Below are positions 30,528-38,692 of a DNA stretch of 42,781 nt, piece after piece (the first letter of the stretch is position 1; every line of letters begins with the position of its first letter). Made by a program: the position numbers and the translations under genes. The notes beneath the pieces were generated by a model. That model searched no databases. It was not told the origin of the DNA and saw only the letters and a list, made by a program, of their open reading frames with translations. The DNA is from Treponema sp. (GTDB lineage: Bacteria; Spirochaetota; Spirochaetia; Treponematales; Breznakiellaceae), in assembly GCA_009782955.1 (NCBI GenBank), contig WRIB01000020.1, positions 1-42,781 of the forward strand. Reading direction: 5' to 3'.

Positions 30528-31705
30528 CTACAATAACAATTCTGGTAAAACTTGGAGAACTCACCTTAAAAGGCGGAAACCGCGAAAGCTTTGAATTGAT
30601 CCTGCGTCGTAACCTAAAAACGATGCTTCGTGCCCGTGCCCCGCATTCCACACTTGAAAGCAGATCGGGACGAATTTACATTCACTGCACCAGCGAAGAA
30701 GCGGCGGATGCTGTGGAAGAAGTTCTTTGCCGCCTTACGGGGATAGCCGGCTGGGCAAGGGCACAAAAAACCGAAAAGACCGTTGATAAAGTTCTGGACG
30801 CATGCGTTAAGGAAGGAAAAAGAATTGCGGAAAACAAAATAAAAACATTTAAAGTCGAAGCGCGCAGAACTGATAAAAGTTTCCCGTTAAACTCCTACGA
30901 AATTTGCTGTGCAGCAGGAGATGCAATAATAGCGGCTGTTCCTGATCTGCACGTTGATGTAAAAAACCCGCAGAGTATTATCTCTGTGGAAATACGGGAA
31001 AAAGCGTATATTTACGGAACGGGAAAAAAGGGCCTCCGGGGACTGCCTGCGGGAAGCGCAGGGAGAGGACTTTTGCTTTTATCCGGGGGAATTGATTCAC
31101 CTGTTGCCGGCTGCCTGATGGCAGGCAGAGGTATGGGACTTGATGCGGTATATTTTCACACCCCGCCCTATACTTCCCAGGAAGCGCTGGAAAAAACAAT
31201 CCGGCTTGCGGAGATTACCGGCTCGTTTTGTATGGGTATACACCTTTACATTGTAAACTTTACAGAAGTACAAAAAACTATTGCGGATAAAAGCCGTCCG
31301 GAATGGAACACAATTCTTCTGCGCATGGCAATGATGGAAACTGCTTCTTTTATTGCACATAAAGCAAAAACAAAATGTCTTGTAACCGGAGAAAGCCTTT
31401 CCCAGGTGGCAAGCCAGACAATCGAAAACATAAGCTGCACGGAAAGCCGCACCGCATTACCGGTATTAAGACCATTAATCGGAATGGACAAAGAAGCGAT
31501 CATAACTCTGGCAAAAGAATTTGGCACCTATGAAACATCAATCCTCCCTTATGCGGATTGCTGTGTGTTGTTCAGTCCTACTCATCCTGTACTGCGGGGA
31601 AAAGTACAGGAAGCTGCTGCCCTGTACGATACACTAGAATTACACGATCTTCTGTTCAGCGCAGCCAGGACAGCGGAAATAAAACGATGCGGCTATTATC
31701 AATAA
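30524..31705 (+). CDS. thiI: tRNA 4-thiouridine synthetase ThiI, apparently with a non-standard start codon
   Basis: The conserved N-terminus LVKLGELTLKGGNRESFE is encoded from 30542, but no ATG, GTG or TTG lies in frame between the upstream stop (30443) and TTG 30596. I take ATA 30524, which overlaps the protease TAG and follows AGAGAG by 9 nt; ATT 30539 or a base error (ATG) are alternatives. The 393-residue protein has ferredoxin-like and THUMP domains, the PP-loop SGGIDSPVAG, and a terminal DCC cysteine motif near ILPYADCC; it lacks a rhodanese domain. It thiolates U8 of tRNA using persulfide sulfur. A start at 30596 would remove the conserved N-terminus. Confidence 0.85.
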   Translation: MATITILVKLGELTLKGGNRESFELILRRNLKTMLRARAPHSTLESRSGRIYIHCTSEEAADAVEEVLCRLTGIAGWARAQKTEKTVDKVLDACVKEGKRIAENKIKTFKVEARRTDKSFPLNSYEICCAAGDAIIAAVPDLHVDVKNPQSIISVEIREKAYIYGTGKKGLRGLPAGSAGRGLLLLSGGIDSPVAGCLMAGRGMGLDAVYFHTPPYTSQEALEKTIRLAEITGSFCMGIHLYIVNFTEVQKTIADKSRPEWNTILLRMAMMETASFIAHKAKTKCLVTGESLSQVASQTIENISCTESRTALPVLRPLIGMDKEAIITLAKEFGTYETSILPYADCCVLFSPTHPVLRGKVQEAAALYDTLELHDLLFSAARTAEIKRCGYYQ

Positions 31706-31857
31706 AAGCTTCAATTTATCGAATTAAACGCATCCACTGCAGTCGTAGCTCGCCATGACCCCCACCTATGTGGCAACATTGAGCTCGATGCGTTCAGTTC
31801 GTTACGTTAAGGTCGTTAAGACGGATGAAAATCTCAATCTACAGTAAAGTGGGATTT
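31706..31857. other. Structured intergenic region between convergent thiI and nifU
   Basis: The 152-nt gap contains inverted matches (AACGCATC near 31726 with GATGCGTT near 31788) enclosing a smaller CCAC-loop-GTGG hairpin. This may be a bidirectional terminator or a decayed repeat. No ORF is supported. Confidence 0.35.
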
Positions 31858-32448
31858 TTAACCGTATAGATGTTCAAATTCATGAATCAGTTCCAGCGCC
31901 TTTGTTTTACAGTTTCCGCAGACTGTACCGATTTTGGTGGCCTGTTGGAGCTGTTCCCATGTATGGGCGCCGTTTTTCCAGGCTGTTTCCAGATCTTTGC
32001 CGGTGATCCCAAGGCAATTACAAATAGTAACATCCTCTTCTTTTAATTCGCCGGCCCGGCCTGTTTTTGTAAGGTAGTCGTCAATGGCTGCCTTCAGAGC
32101 TTTGTCGCCCAGTACAGAACAGTGAATCTTGTTCTGCGGCAGTCCTTCAAGTTTTTTTACAAGATCTTCAGGTTTGATTTTATATGCTTCTTCGATCTTC
32201 ATTCCCATGATCGTTTCGGATAACATGCTGGTAGAAGCAATGGCGCTTGCGCAGCCGTATGTTTTCCAGCGCACAGCTGTGATAGTATCGTCTTTGATCT
32301 GAAGAAGCATTAACATTTGATCCCCGCACCTGATGTTCCCGATTTCTCCGCGGCCATCGGCGGGAAAATCTTCATTATCCGAAAGTACATTCCGGGGATT
32401 TACAAAATGTTCTTTTACCGTATCTGAATAAAGCCAATTGGTATTCAT
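31858..32448 (-). CDS. nifU: NifU-like scaffold: IscU domain plus [2Fe-2S] domain
   Basis: 196 residues. The scaffold domain (about 1-125) has the three cluster-ligand cysteines in NIRCGDQM, KTYGCASAIA and HCSVLG. A Bfd-like [2Fe-2S] domain follows (CNCLG, then CGNC, about 140-185). The C-terminal Nfu domain of full NifU is absent. It receives sulfur from NifS and builds iron-sulfur clusters. GGAG lies 6 nt before the ATG, and it follows nifS by 15 nt. Confidence 0.9.
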   Translation of the reverse strand: MNTNWLYSDTVKEHFVNPRNVLSDNEDFPADGRGEIGNIRCGDQMLMLLQIKDDTITAVRWKTYGCASAIASTSMLSETIMGMKIEEAYKIKPEDLVKKLEGLPQNKIHCSVLGDKALKAAIDDYLTKTGRAGELKEEDVTICNCLGITGKDLETAWKNGAHTWEQLQQATKIGTVCGNCKTKALELIHEFEHLYG

Positions 32449-32463
32449 GTATACTCCAAATCC

Positions 32464-33654
32464 TTATTTGCGATCCAGCGCGCTCATGGAACGAAGCCGG
32501 ACTATGATGGGCGGCAGTTTATCAAGAACATTATCAATATCGGTTTCGTCTGTTCCCATTCCAAGGGAAAAGCGGATCGAACCGTGAGCCAGTTCCGGCC
32601 CCGCCCCTATTGCCAATAATACATGAGACGGTTCAAGGCTTCCTGATGCACAGGCTGAACCGGTAGAAACTTCGATGCCGGCCAAATCCAAAGACAATAA
32701 AATGGCTTCCCCTTCCGCTCCGGGAAAAGATACATTAAGGGTATTGGGAAGCACATATGTCTCATGGCCGTTTATTTTGATGTCGGGAACTTTTTCCAAA
32801 AGTCCATCCCGTAGTTTCTTTCTTAACAGGCCGGTTTTTTCTCCATATTCATTAAGACTCTGTTTTGCCAGTTCCGCAGCCTTGCCGAAACCAAGTATCC
32901 CAAAATTATTGTAGGTTCCCGCCCTCATACCGTCTTCCTGGTGGCCGCCATGAATCAAGGGAACAAGAGGAGCTTTTTCTTTGATATACAGTGCGCCTAT
33001 TCCCTTGGGGCCGTAGATTTTGTGAGCTGATGTGGTAAGGTAATCCACACCCAATTCCGCTGCATTCACCGGTATTTTTCCCACCGCCTGAACAGCATCT
33101 GTATGAACAAAAGCTCCGGCAGCTCTGGCCAGGGAAGCAATTTCTCTAATGTCCTGAACTGTACCGATTTCATTGTTGGCCATCATTACCGATACAAGCA
33201 GGGTTTCTTCGTTCAAAGCTTTTTTGTATTGTTCCATGTCAAGCCTGCCCGTTTCATCCACCGGCAGAAAAATCACCTTATAACCCAGCGATTCCAAATA
33301 TCTGGCTGAATTAAATATACAGGGATGTTCAATTGAACTGGTAATAAAAACCCGCCGGCCTGAATTAAGCGGAGCGCCATGCTTGTCCGAAGCCAGAGCG
33401 CGCATAGTACCAAAAACGGTATTGTTTGATTCCGAACCGCCTGAACTGAAAATTATGGTTTTTGCCGGAACTCCCAGCAGTTCCCCCACCCTTTGGCGGG
33501 TTTCTTCAATCCTTGCTCTGGCTTCTCTTCCCGATCCATGCATACTTGATGCATTACCGAAAACCGCAAGATCGTCCACCATGGCTTCCCGGACTTCCTT
33601 GCGGAGAGGAGTAGTAGCGTTGTAATCAAGATAAATTCTTTTCGTATTATTCAA
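32464..33654 (-). CDS. nifS: Cysteine desulfurase NifS/IscS
   Basis: 396 residues. YLDYNATTP, SGGSESNN, SIEHPC, MMANNEIGTVQ, HTDAVQA, the PLP lysine in SAHKIYGPKG and the active cysteine in STGSACASG are intact. It is the sulfur donor for NifU directly downstream. The start is TTG at 33654 with AGGA about 9 nt upstream and a TATACT -10-like element about 20 nt before that. It is more canonical than the thiI-linked paralogue. Confidence 0.92.
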   Translation of the reverse strand: MNNTKRIYLDYNATTPLRKEVREAMVDDLAVFGNASSMHGSGREARARIEETRQRVGELLGVPAKTIIFSSGGSESNNTVFGTMRALASDKHGAPLNSGRRVFITSSIEHPCIFNSARYLESLGYKVIFLPVDETGRLDMEQYKKALNEETLLVSVMMANNEIGTVQDIREIASLARAAGAFVHTDAVQAVGKIPVNAAELGVDYLTTSAHKIYGPKGIGALYIKEKAPLVPLIHGGHQEDGMRAGTYNNFGILGFGKAAELAKQSLNEYGEKTGLLRKKLRDGLLEKVPDIKINGHETYVLPNTLNVSFPGAEGEAILLSLDLAGIEVSTGSACASGSLEPSHVLLAIGAGPELAHGSIRFSLGMGTDETDIDNVLDKLPPIIVRLRSMSALDRK

Positions 33655-33707
33655 GCCTGCATTTCCTATATAAGCAGTATACTACAAAAACTATTTACTT
33701 TTCAGCC

Positions 33708-35564
33708 CTAAACTTCAAACTCATCGGCAATTGTGGAAATTTTCTGAATGGAAGACCTGGCGCTTACAGCAAGGTCTGAAACTTCCCTCGCACTGACATT
33801 GATGTTCCTGATACCTCCGGACATTTCTTCCATACTGGTTTTTATTTCACCGGCACTGCCCTGAAGTGTACCTATCTCCTGAAGCATGGATTCGCTGCCT
33901 ATGTTCATTTTCTGTGAACCATCACTGACATTTCCGGTATGTTCGTTCATTACCCGAAGGGACTCCATAACCTGTCCCGCACCGGTTTTTTGTTCTCTAA
34001 TAGCATTATCTACCTGAACAACCAGTTTTTCTGTTTCATTAATCCGGCGAGAAACCTCGGCAAAGGCCCTTCCCGACGCCTCTGCGTCCTTAACAATAAA
34101 ATTGATGGTTCCGACAATCTGCTTCAATTCTGCACTGATTTTCTGGGATTCATTGGATGAATTCTCCGCCAGTTTACGGATCTCATCGGAAACAACAGAG
34201 AACCCGCGGCCTGTTTCTCCGGCATGGGCAGCCTCAATGGCAGCGTTCATGGCCAGAAGGTTTGTCTGAGCGGCTATGGTAGCGATAATCCGGTTAGCCT
34301 CCTGCAATGCCTGGGACTGTTCTACAATAGCATGGATACGCTCCGCACTTTCTCTCTGGATACGGCTTCCCTCTTCCGCCGCTTCCTCGACTGTTTGAAA
34401 CTGAGAGGCCATCTTTTCTGTTACCGAACCAATAGAGGAGATGTTCTCTACCATTTCTTCCACTGCTGCGGAAGCCTGGCTCATGCTGGAAGTCTGGACG
34501 GCGATAGATTCATCCAGAGCTTTGATATGATCGGAAATCTGATGAACTGCCTGGGAAGACATATTCACACTCTCCATCTGGCTCTGGGTTTTAGTCAGTA
34601 CCTGTTCCGAAGCTCCCGAAACACGGGTAATCGAGTCTGCCATGCCGGAAGCGTTTTCTTCCAGCCGGTGTCCCACATCGGAAAGTACTTTCTGTCCGCT
34701 TTTAATGTCCCTAATCCCCTCGCCCAGGTGCTCGCAGAAAGCATTTACCATTCCTGAGATGGTACCCAGTTCGTCTACAGAACAAACAGAAATGCGCCGC
34801 GTCAGATCCTTCCGTTCAGAGGAAAGGTTTTCCATTTGTTCTACTATTGAAGAGTAAAATCTGGAAAGATTTTTTTTAAGGGCAAGGGCCATGGCGATAA
34901 CACAGATAAAGTAAACAGTCATCGGAATCTGTACGGCAGACCAACCGGCTTCGCTTATGGCATCCAGCATTCCCCCGGCATGGCTTAAGCCAAGAAATGC
35001 TATGGCGCATCCAAAGAGCAGGGACATCAGAGAAACTACTATCGGGACGATAAAAAATTTCAGTTCCTGCCGTTTTTCACGAAGCTCACGGGGATAACTG
35101 GTCAGGTTATGGGCAAGTAAAGCCCGAAAGACCAGACCGTCGCTCATTACATATACAAAGGTTCCAGCCAAAATTCCGAAGGAAAACATTGCCAGAAACA
35201 GGAATGTACTGATGGCTGGATCAATTCCCAGAAACCCTTTCCTGAAAAAAATGCCCCCCAAAAAAAGGGCATGGAGAACCACATTCAGACCTATAAGTTT
35301 AATCGGAACGCCGCCAATTTTTTTAAGCCTGACTACATATTCATTCTCCATGCAATTCCTGAAGAAATCCGGCGAAAAACATTTGGCATTCAGTCCCAGA
35401 ACGATGCTGTACACGACGACAAAGACAACAGCCAGCGGACAAAACCTGGTTATCAGAACAGAAAAAGAATGCCCAAAAAAGAACAGGACAAAAAAATCAG
35501 CTCCTACCAGAGCGGACCCGGTAAGAAAAACAAGAGCAAGAAAAGAAATTTTTTTATTAGCCAT
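33708..35564 (-). CDS. Methyl-accepting chemotaxis protein
   Basis: 618 residues from ATG 35564 (AGGAG 5 nt upstream). The longer frame to 35645 lacks a ribosome-binding site. The N-terminal half has six or more hydrophobic helices and no large periplasmic sensor loop, so it may sense a membrane or cytoplasmic signal. A HAMP-like region (about 245-295) precedes the coiled-coil signalling domain with the hairpin tip [26 protein letters not shown], the CheA/CheW contact. Confidence 0.9.
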   Translation of the reverse strand: MANKKISFLALVFLTGSALVGADFFVLFFFGHSFSVLITRFCPLAVVFVVVYSIVLGLNAKCFSPDFFRNCMENEYVVRLKKIGGVPIKLIGLNVVLHALFLGGIFFRKGFLGIDPAISTFLFLAMFSFGILAGTFVYVMSDGLVFRALLAHNLTSYPRELREKRQELKFFIVPIVVSLMSLLFGCAIAFLGLSHAGGMLDAISEAGWSAVQIPMTVYFICVIAMALALKKNLSRFYSSIVEQMENLSSERKDLTRRISVCSVDELGTISGMVNAFCEHLGEGIRDIKSGQKVLSDVGHRLEENASGMADSITRVSGASEQVLTKTQSQMESVNMSSQAVHQISDHIKALDESIAVQTSSMSQASAAVEEMVENISSIGSVTEKMASQFQTVEEAAEEGSRIQRESAERIHAIVEQSQALQEANRIIATIAAQTNLLAMNAAIEAAHAGETGRGFSVVSDEIRKLAENSSNESQKISAELKQIVGTINFIVKDAEASGRAFAEVSRRINETEKLVVQVDNAIREQKTGAGQVMESLRVMNEHTGNVSDGSQKMNIGSESMLQEIGTLQGSAGEIKTSMEEMSGGIRNINVSAREVSDLAVSARSSIQKISTIADEFEV

Positions 35565-35655
35565 GGAAACTCCTGATCCAATTAATATACTACAGAATAC
35601 CTGAATAAAAAAAGTAGGATAAAACAGCCCGATTTTTATTTGCAATGTCCCCTTA

Positions 35656-35685
35656 TTGGCGTTGAACAGGTGAATGCGTTATGCT
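35656..35685 (+). promoter_or_regulatory. Promoter of the phosphohexomutase gene, leaderless type
   Basis: TTGGCG (35656-35661), 18-nt spacer, TATGCT (35680-35685), then 6 nt to ATG 35692. No Shine-Dalgarno is seen in the 35 nt before the ATG. Confidence 0.5.
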
Positions 35686-35691
35686 TAGCTC

Positions 35692-37596
35692 ATGAACACC
35701 ATTGCAGAAGCTGAATTAAAAAAAGCCATCGACAAAATGATTTTTTCTCCTTCCGGCTGGCGCGGGATTTTTAACTCCGGCGGAGACGAAGAAAACCCCG
35801 GTGTAGAAATAGCCACTGTCTATAAAATCATCACCGCAGCTGCGGCAGTAGTTTTTTCGGAATATCTTATTGCCGGAACAGAACAGCACCCGGCAACCGG
35901 CGAATTACCAAAACCGCCGGTAATAATACTCGGAACGGATACCAGACCTACCGGAAAAACAATAGCGGATATTATGATCCGGTCTTTCCTTGTTTCGGGT
36001 TGCAGTGTTCAATTTGCGGGAATTACCGCCGCTCCGGAAATTATGGCATACGCACGTTCCGGACAGGATAATGCTGCCGGCGGCTTTTGTTATATTTCCG
36101 CAAGCCATAATCCGATAGGACACAACGGTTTTAAATTCGGCCTTTTCGACGGCGGAGTGCTGGAAGGGCTTGAAGCAAATAAATTAATCGAATCCTTCAA
36201 AAACTTTATGGCAAGTGATGATTCGGCAAGCAGGATCAGCGCACTGCTGGATAATGTTAATGAAGATAAAGTCCGGCAGGTGTATGCAGAATCACAACAG
36301 ATAAAAGAAAAAGCTCTTGCCGCCTATCGTTCTTTCAGCGAAAAAGTTATTTACGGCGAAAGCCCGCAAACAGGCGCCCTTAAACAAGCGATGATCGACG
36401 GTTTAAAAACTTTTCCTTTAAAAATCGCCGCAGATTTTAACGGTTCCGCACGAACAGTCAGTATAGATGAAGAACTCTTTGGATCATTGGGACTTGGCTT
36501 TCACAAGATAAATGCCAGTCCGGGGGAAATTGCCCATGCAATTATCCCTGAAGGTGATTCTCTGGAAAGCTGCCGCCGTTTTCTGGAAGAACTTAACGCA
36601 AAAGACCCTTCAGTGCTTTTGGGTTATATGCCGGACTGTGATGGCGATCGCGGTAACCTTGTAATCTGGGACAAGAGCGAAGAAAAAGGGCGGAGCCTGG
36701 AAGCACAGGAAGTATTTGCCCTGGCATGTATGGCTGAATTGGCCCATCTGGTCTGGACCGGAGAACTGGAATACGATAATAACGAAAAATGCATTACAAA
36801 AGCAGCGGTTGCGGTAAACGGCCCTACTTCCATGCGCATAGACCGCATAGCAAAAGCCTTTGGTGTAGAAGTGTTCCGCGCGGAAGTGGGAGAAGCCAAT
36901 GTAGTAAACCTTGCCAGAAACCTCCGTAACAAGGGATATCTGGTGCGTATTTTGGGTGAAGGTTCAAACGGCGGCAATATTACCCATCCTTCTTCTGTGC
37001 GGGATCCGCTTGCCACGGTCTTTGCATTGGTAAAACTTCTTACGATTCGCCGGGGCGGAGTACGCAATGCAGGCCTTTTTGAAATATGGAAAAACATGAG
37101 AAAAACTGATCTGATCTCCTCAGGGACAGTCCAAACTGATAACGGAGCATCAGATAATTTTTCCCTGGACGATATTATTGCTTCGCTCCCTCCTTTTCAG
37201 ACCACAAGCGTTTCCGCACCCGAAGCAAAACTCCAGGTTACGACAAGAGATCATGCGCTGTTAAAAAGCCAATATCAGAAAATTTTTGAAAAAGAATGGA
37301 ATGAAAAAAAAGACAAACTTATGTTACAATATAACATTACCGGATGGGAGGCGCGTTCCTGTATTGGAACAGAAGAAAAACAGAACCTTTCGGATTTTAG
37401 CGATGCTGAAAGCGGAGGACTTAAAATTGTTTTTAAAAACAAGGAAAACGATATCGCTTTTATCTGGATGCGCGGTTCAAAAACCGAACCGGTATTCCGC
37501 ATAATGGCAGACGCCGAAAACCCGGAACTGGAACGAGAACTTATTGCATGGCAGCGGGCTATGACAACGGCAGCAGATAATGGTAAGATATTATAA
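35692..37596 (+). CDS. Phosphoglucomutase / phosphomannomutase family protein
   Basis: 634 residues, longer than the usual 450-580. The phosphoserine loop is ISASHNPIGHNGFK (Ser138), the metal loop DCDGDRGNL (about 320), a sugar-binding GEGSNGG and the C-terminal RGSKTEPVFRI phosphate-binding loop are present, so the four active-site loops are intact. It interconverts hexose 1- and 6-phosphates. Extra residues sit near the N-terminus and at about 460-500. AAGGA before the next gene indicates cotranscription with the PUR protein. Confidence 0.87.
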   Translation: MNTIAEAELKKAIDKMIFSPSGWRGIFNSGGDEENPGVEIATVYKIITAAAAVVFSEYLIAGTEQHPATGELPKPPVIILGTDTRPTGKTIADIMIRSFLVSGCSVQFAGITAAPEIMAYARSGQDNAAGGFCYISASHNPIGHNGFKFGLFDGGVLEGLEANKLIESFKNFMASDDSASRISALLDNVNEDKVRQVYAESQQIKEKALAAYRSFSEKVIYGESPQTGALKQAMIDGLKTFPLKIAADFNGSARTVSIDEELFGSLGLGFHKINASPGEIAHAIIPEGDSLESCRRFLEELNAKDPSVLLGYMPDCDGDRGNLVIWDKSEEKGRSLEAQEVFALACMAELAHLVWTGELEYDNNEKCITKAAVAVNGPTSMRIDRIAKAFGVEVFRAEVGEANVVNLARNLRNKGYLVRILGEGSNGGNITHPSSVRDPLATVFALVKLLTIRRGGVRNAGLFEIWKNMRKTDLISSGTVQTDNGASDNFSLDDIIASLPPFQTTSVSAPEAKLQVTTRDHALLKSQYQKIFEKEWNEKKDKLMLQYNITGWEARSCIGTEEKQNLSDFSDAESGGLKIVFKNKENDIAFIWMRGSKTEPVFRIMADAENPELERELIAWQRAMTTAADNGKIL

Positions 37597-37605
37597 GGAA
37601 TAAAT

Positions 37606-38193
37606 ATGGGTGTACGCGGCGAAATTTTTTCTACAAGACTGATTCTTCCCAACAGAACCTATTTTCTTAATATAAAAGAAAATCGCATGGGAAATCTGTA
37701 TCTAAACATTGTGGAAAGTAAAAATAAAGAAACCGGCGGTTTTGAACGGCAGTCGGTTATTGTCTTTGCAGAGGATCTTCCCGCTTTTCTTGGTGAATTT
37801 GACAAAACACTTAAGAACCTGGAAAAGATAATTCGGGAACAAAAACAAGGCGGAAGGAAACGATCGGAAAATCGTGAGGAAAACCCCCGCGAAAAAAACA
37901 GGCAAACCGGCAAACCACGCACAGGTTACAGGCCGGAATCATCCGCCGACAACCGGCGAGGGCGCGGTTCTTCTACGCCATACTCTGCCGAATCCGGCCG
38001 CTCACGGGCAGGCGGAAAAAGTTCCCCTACGCCATACTCCTCCAAGTCCGACCACTCGCGCTCAGGCGGGAGAAGTTCCCCTTCGCCATACTCCTCAAAG
38101 TCTGACCACTCGCGGGCAGGCGGGAGAAGTTCCTCTCCGGAACGTTCAAGAGACAGAAAACGGGTAATTGTAAAGAAAAAACCGGAAAAGTGA
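37606..38193 (+). CDS. PUR-alpha-type nucleic-acid-binding protein (BpuR-like) with Ser/Arg-rich repeat tail
   Basis: 195 residues. Residues 1-78 form the single PUR (DUF3276) domain: RGEIFSTRLILPNRTYFLNIKENRMGNLYLNIVES, then a helix with EDLPAFLGEFDKTL. Borrelia BpuR, of this family, binds RNA and DNA and regulates expression. Residues 80-120 are basic, and 124-177 are three 18-residue repeats of the PYSSKSDHSRxGGRSSP type, ending in RSRDRKR. The repeats recall eukaryotic SR/RGG tails that add low-specificity RNA binding. AAGGA precedes the ATG, 9 nt after the phosphohexomutase stop. Confidence 0.8.
   Translation: MGVRGEIFSTRLILPNRTYFLNIKENRMGNLYLNIVESKNKETGGFERQSVIVFAEDLPAFLGEFDKTLKNLEKIIREQKQGGRKRSENREENPREKNRQTGKPRTGYRPESSADNRRGRGSSTPYSAESGRSRAGGKSSPTPYSSKSDHSRSGGRSSPSPYSSKSDHSRAGGRSSSPERSRDRKRVIVKKKPEK
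37975..38136 (+). repeat. Three 54-bp tandem repeats in the PUR gene
   Basis: Three contiguous 54-bp units at 37975, 38029 and 38083. Units 2 and 3 are more alike than unit 1. Each encodes 18 residues rich in Ser, Arg and Gly. Copy number can change without loss of frame. Confidence 0.85.
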
Positions 38194-38249
38194 AATCCAA
38201 TACAAGCGCTCTGTCTAACAAACCACTGTAGTACATTGTCAAACCCTGC

Positions 38250-38255
38250 TATAAT
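38250..38255 (+). promoter_or_regulatory. -10 element (TATAAT) upstream of the second aspartic protease
   Basis: A perfect TATAAT lies 17 nt before the ATG (38273) of the protease, with the AAGGAG ribosome-binding site between them. No convincing -35 is seen at 16-18 nt. Confidence 0.45.
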
Positions 38256-38272
38256 ATAAAGGAGAATACGCT

Positions 38273-38686
38273 ATGGGAACAGTATATTCAGAAATTACCT
38301 TACTTAATTCAATGGATCTGGGCAAAGTAACCGAAGGGCTACTAAAGAAAGAAAACGTCCGCTCGGTTACCATAAGGGCGATTGCTGACACAGGGGCAAT
38401 GTATATGGTTATCAACGAAGAAATACGCCAAAAACTGGGACTCGGTATATGGGGCGAAAAAAGCGTTTTGATTGCAAACGGCCAGCGGATTACTGCAAAA
38501 GAAACAGAACCGGTTGTAGTACGCTGGAAAAACCGCCAGACAGCTTGTTCGGCCTTGGTTATTTCAGACGCCAAAGTGATCCTTTTTGGAGCTATCCCCA
38601 TGGAAGGCATGGATCTGATGGTTAACCCTGTTACCCAGGAAGTGGTAGGGGCTCATGGTGATAGAGAGGAATGTCTTATTCTATAA
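38273..38686 (+). CDS. Clan AA (retropepsin-like) aspartic protease, paralogue of the one at 30114
   Basis: 137 residues, same length as and clearly related to the protein at 30114-30527. The catalytic motif is ADTGAMYMVI; ILFGAIPMEGMDLMVNP is the psi-loop region, and both proteins share VRWKNR/IHWKNR and the HGDxxExxIL end. It has AAGGAG 8 nt before the ATG and its own -10 element. It follows the PUR gene and faces the GH5 gene. No signal peptide; the substrate is unknown. Confidence 0.8.
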   Translation: MGTVYSEITLLNSMDLGKVTEGLLKKENVRSVTIRAIADTGAMYMVINEEIRQKLGLGIWGEKSVLIANGQRITAKETEPVVVRWKNRQTACSALVISDAKVILFGAIPMEGMDLMVNPVTQEVVGAHGDREECLIL

Positions 38687-38692
38687 TAACCG

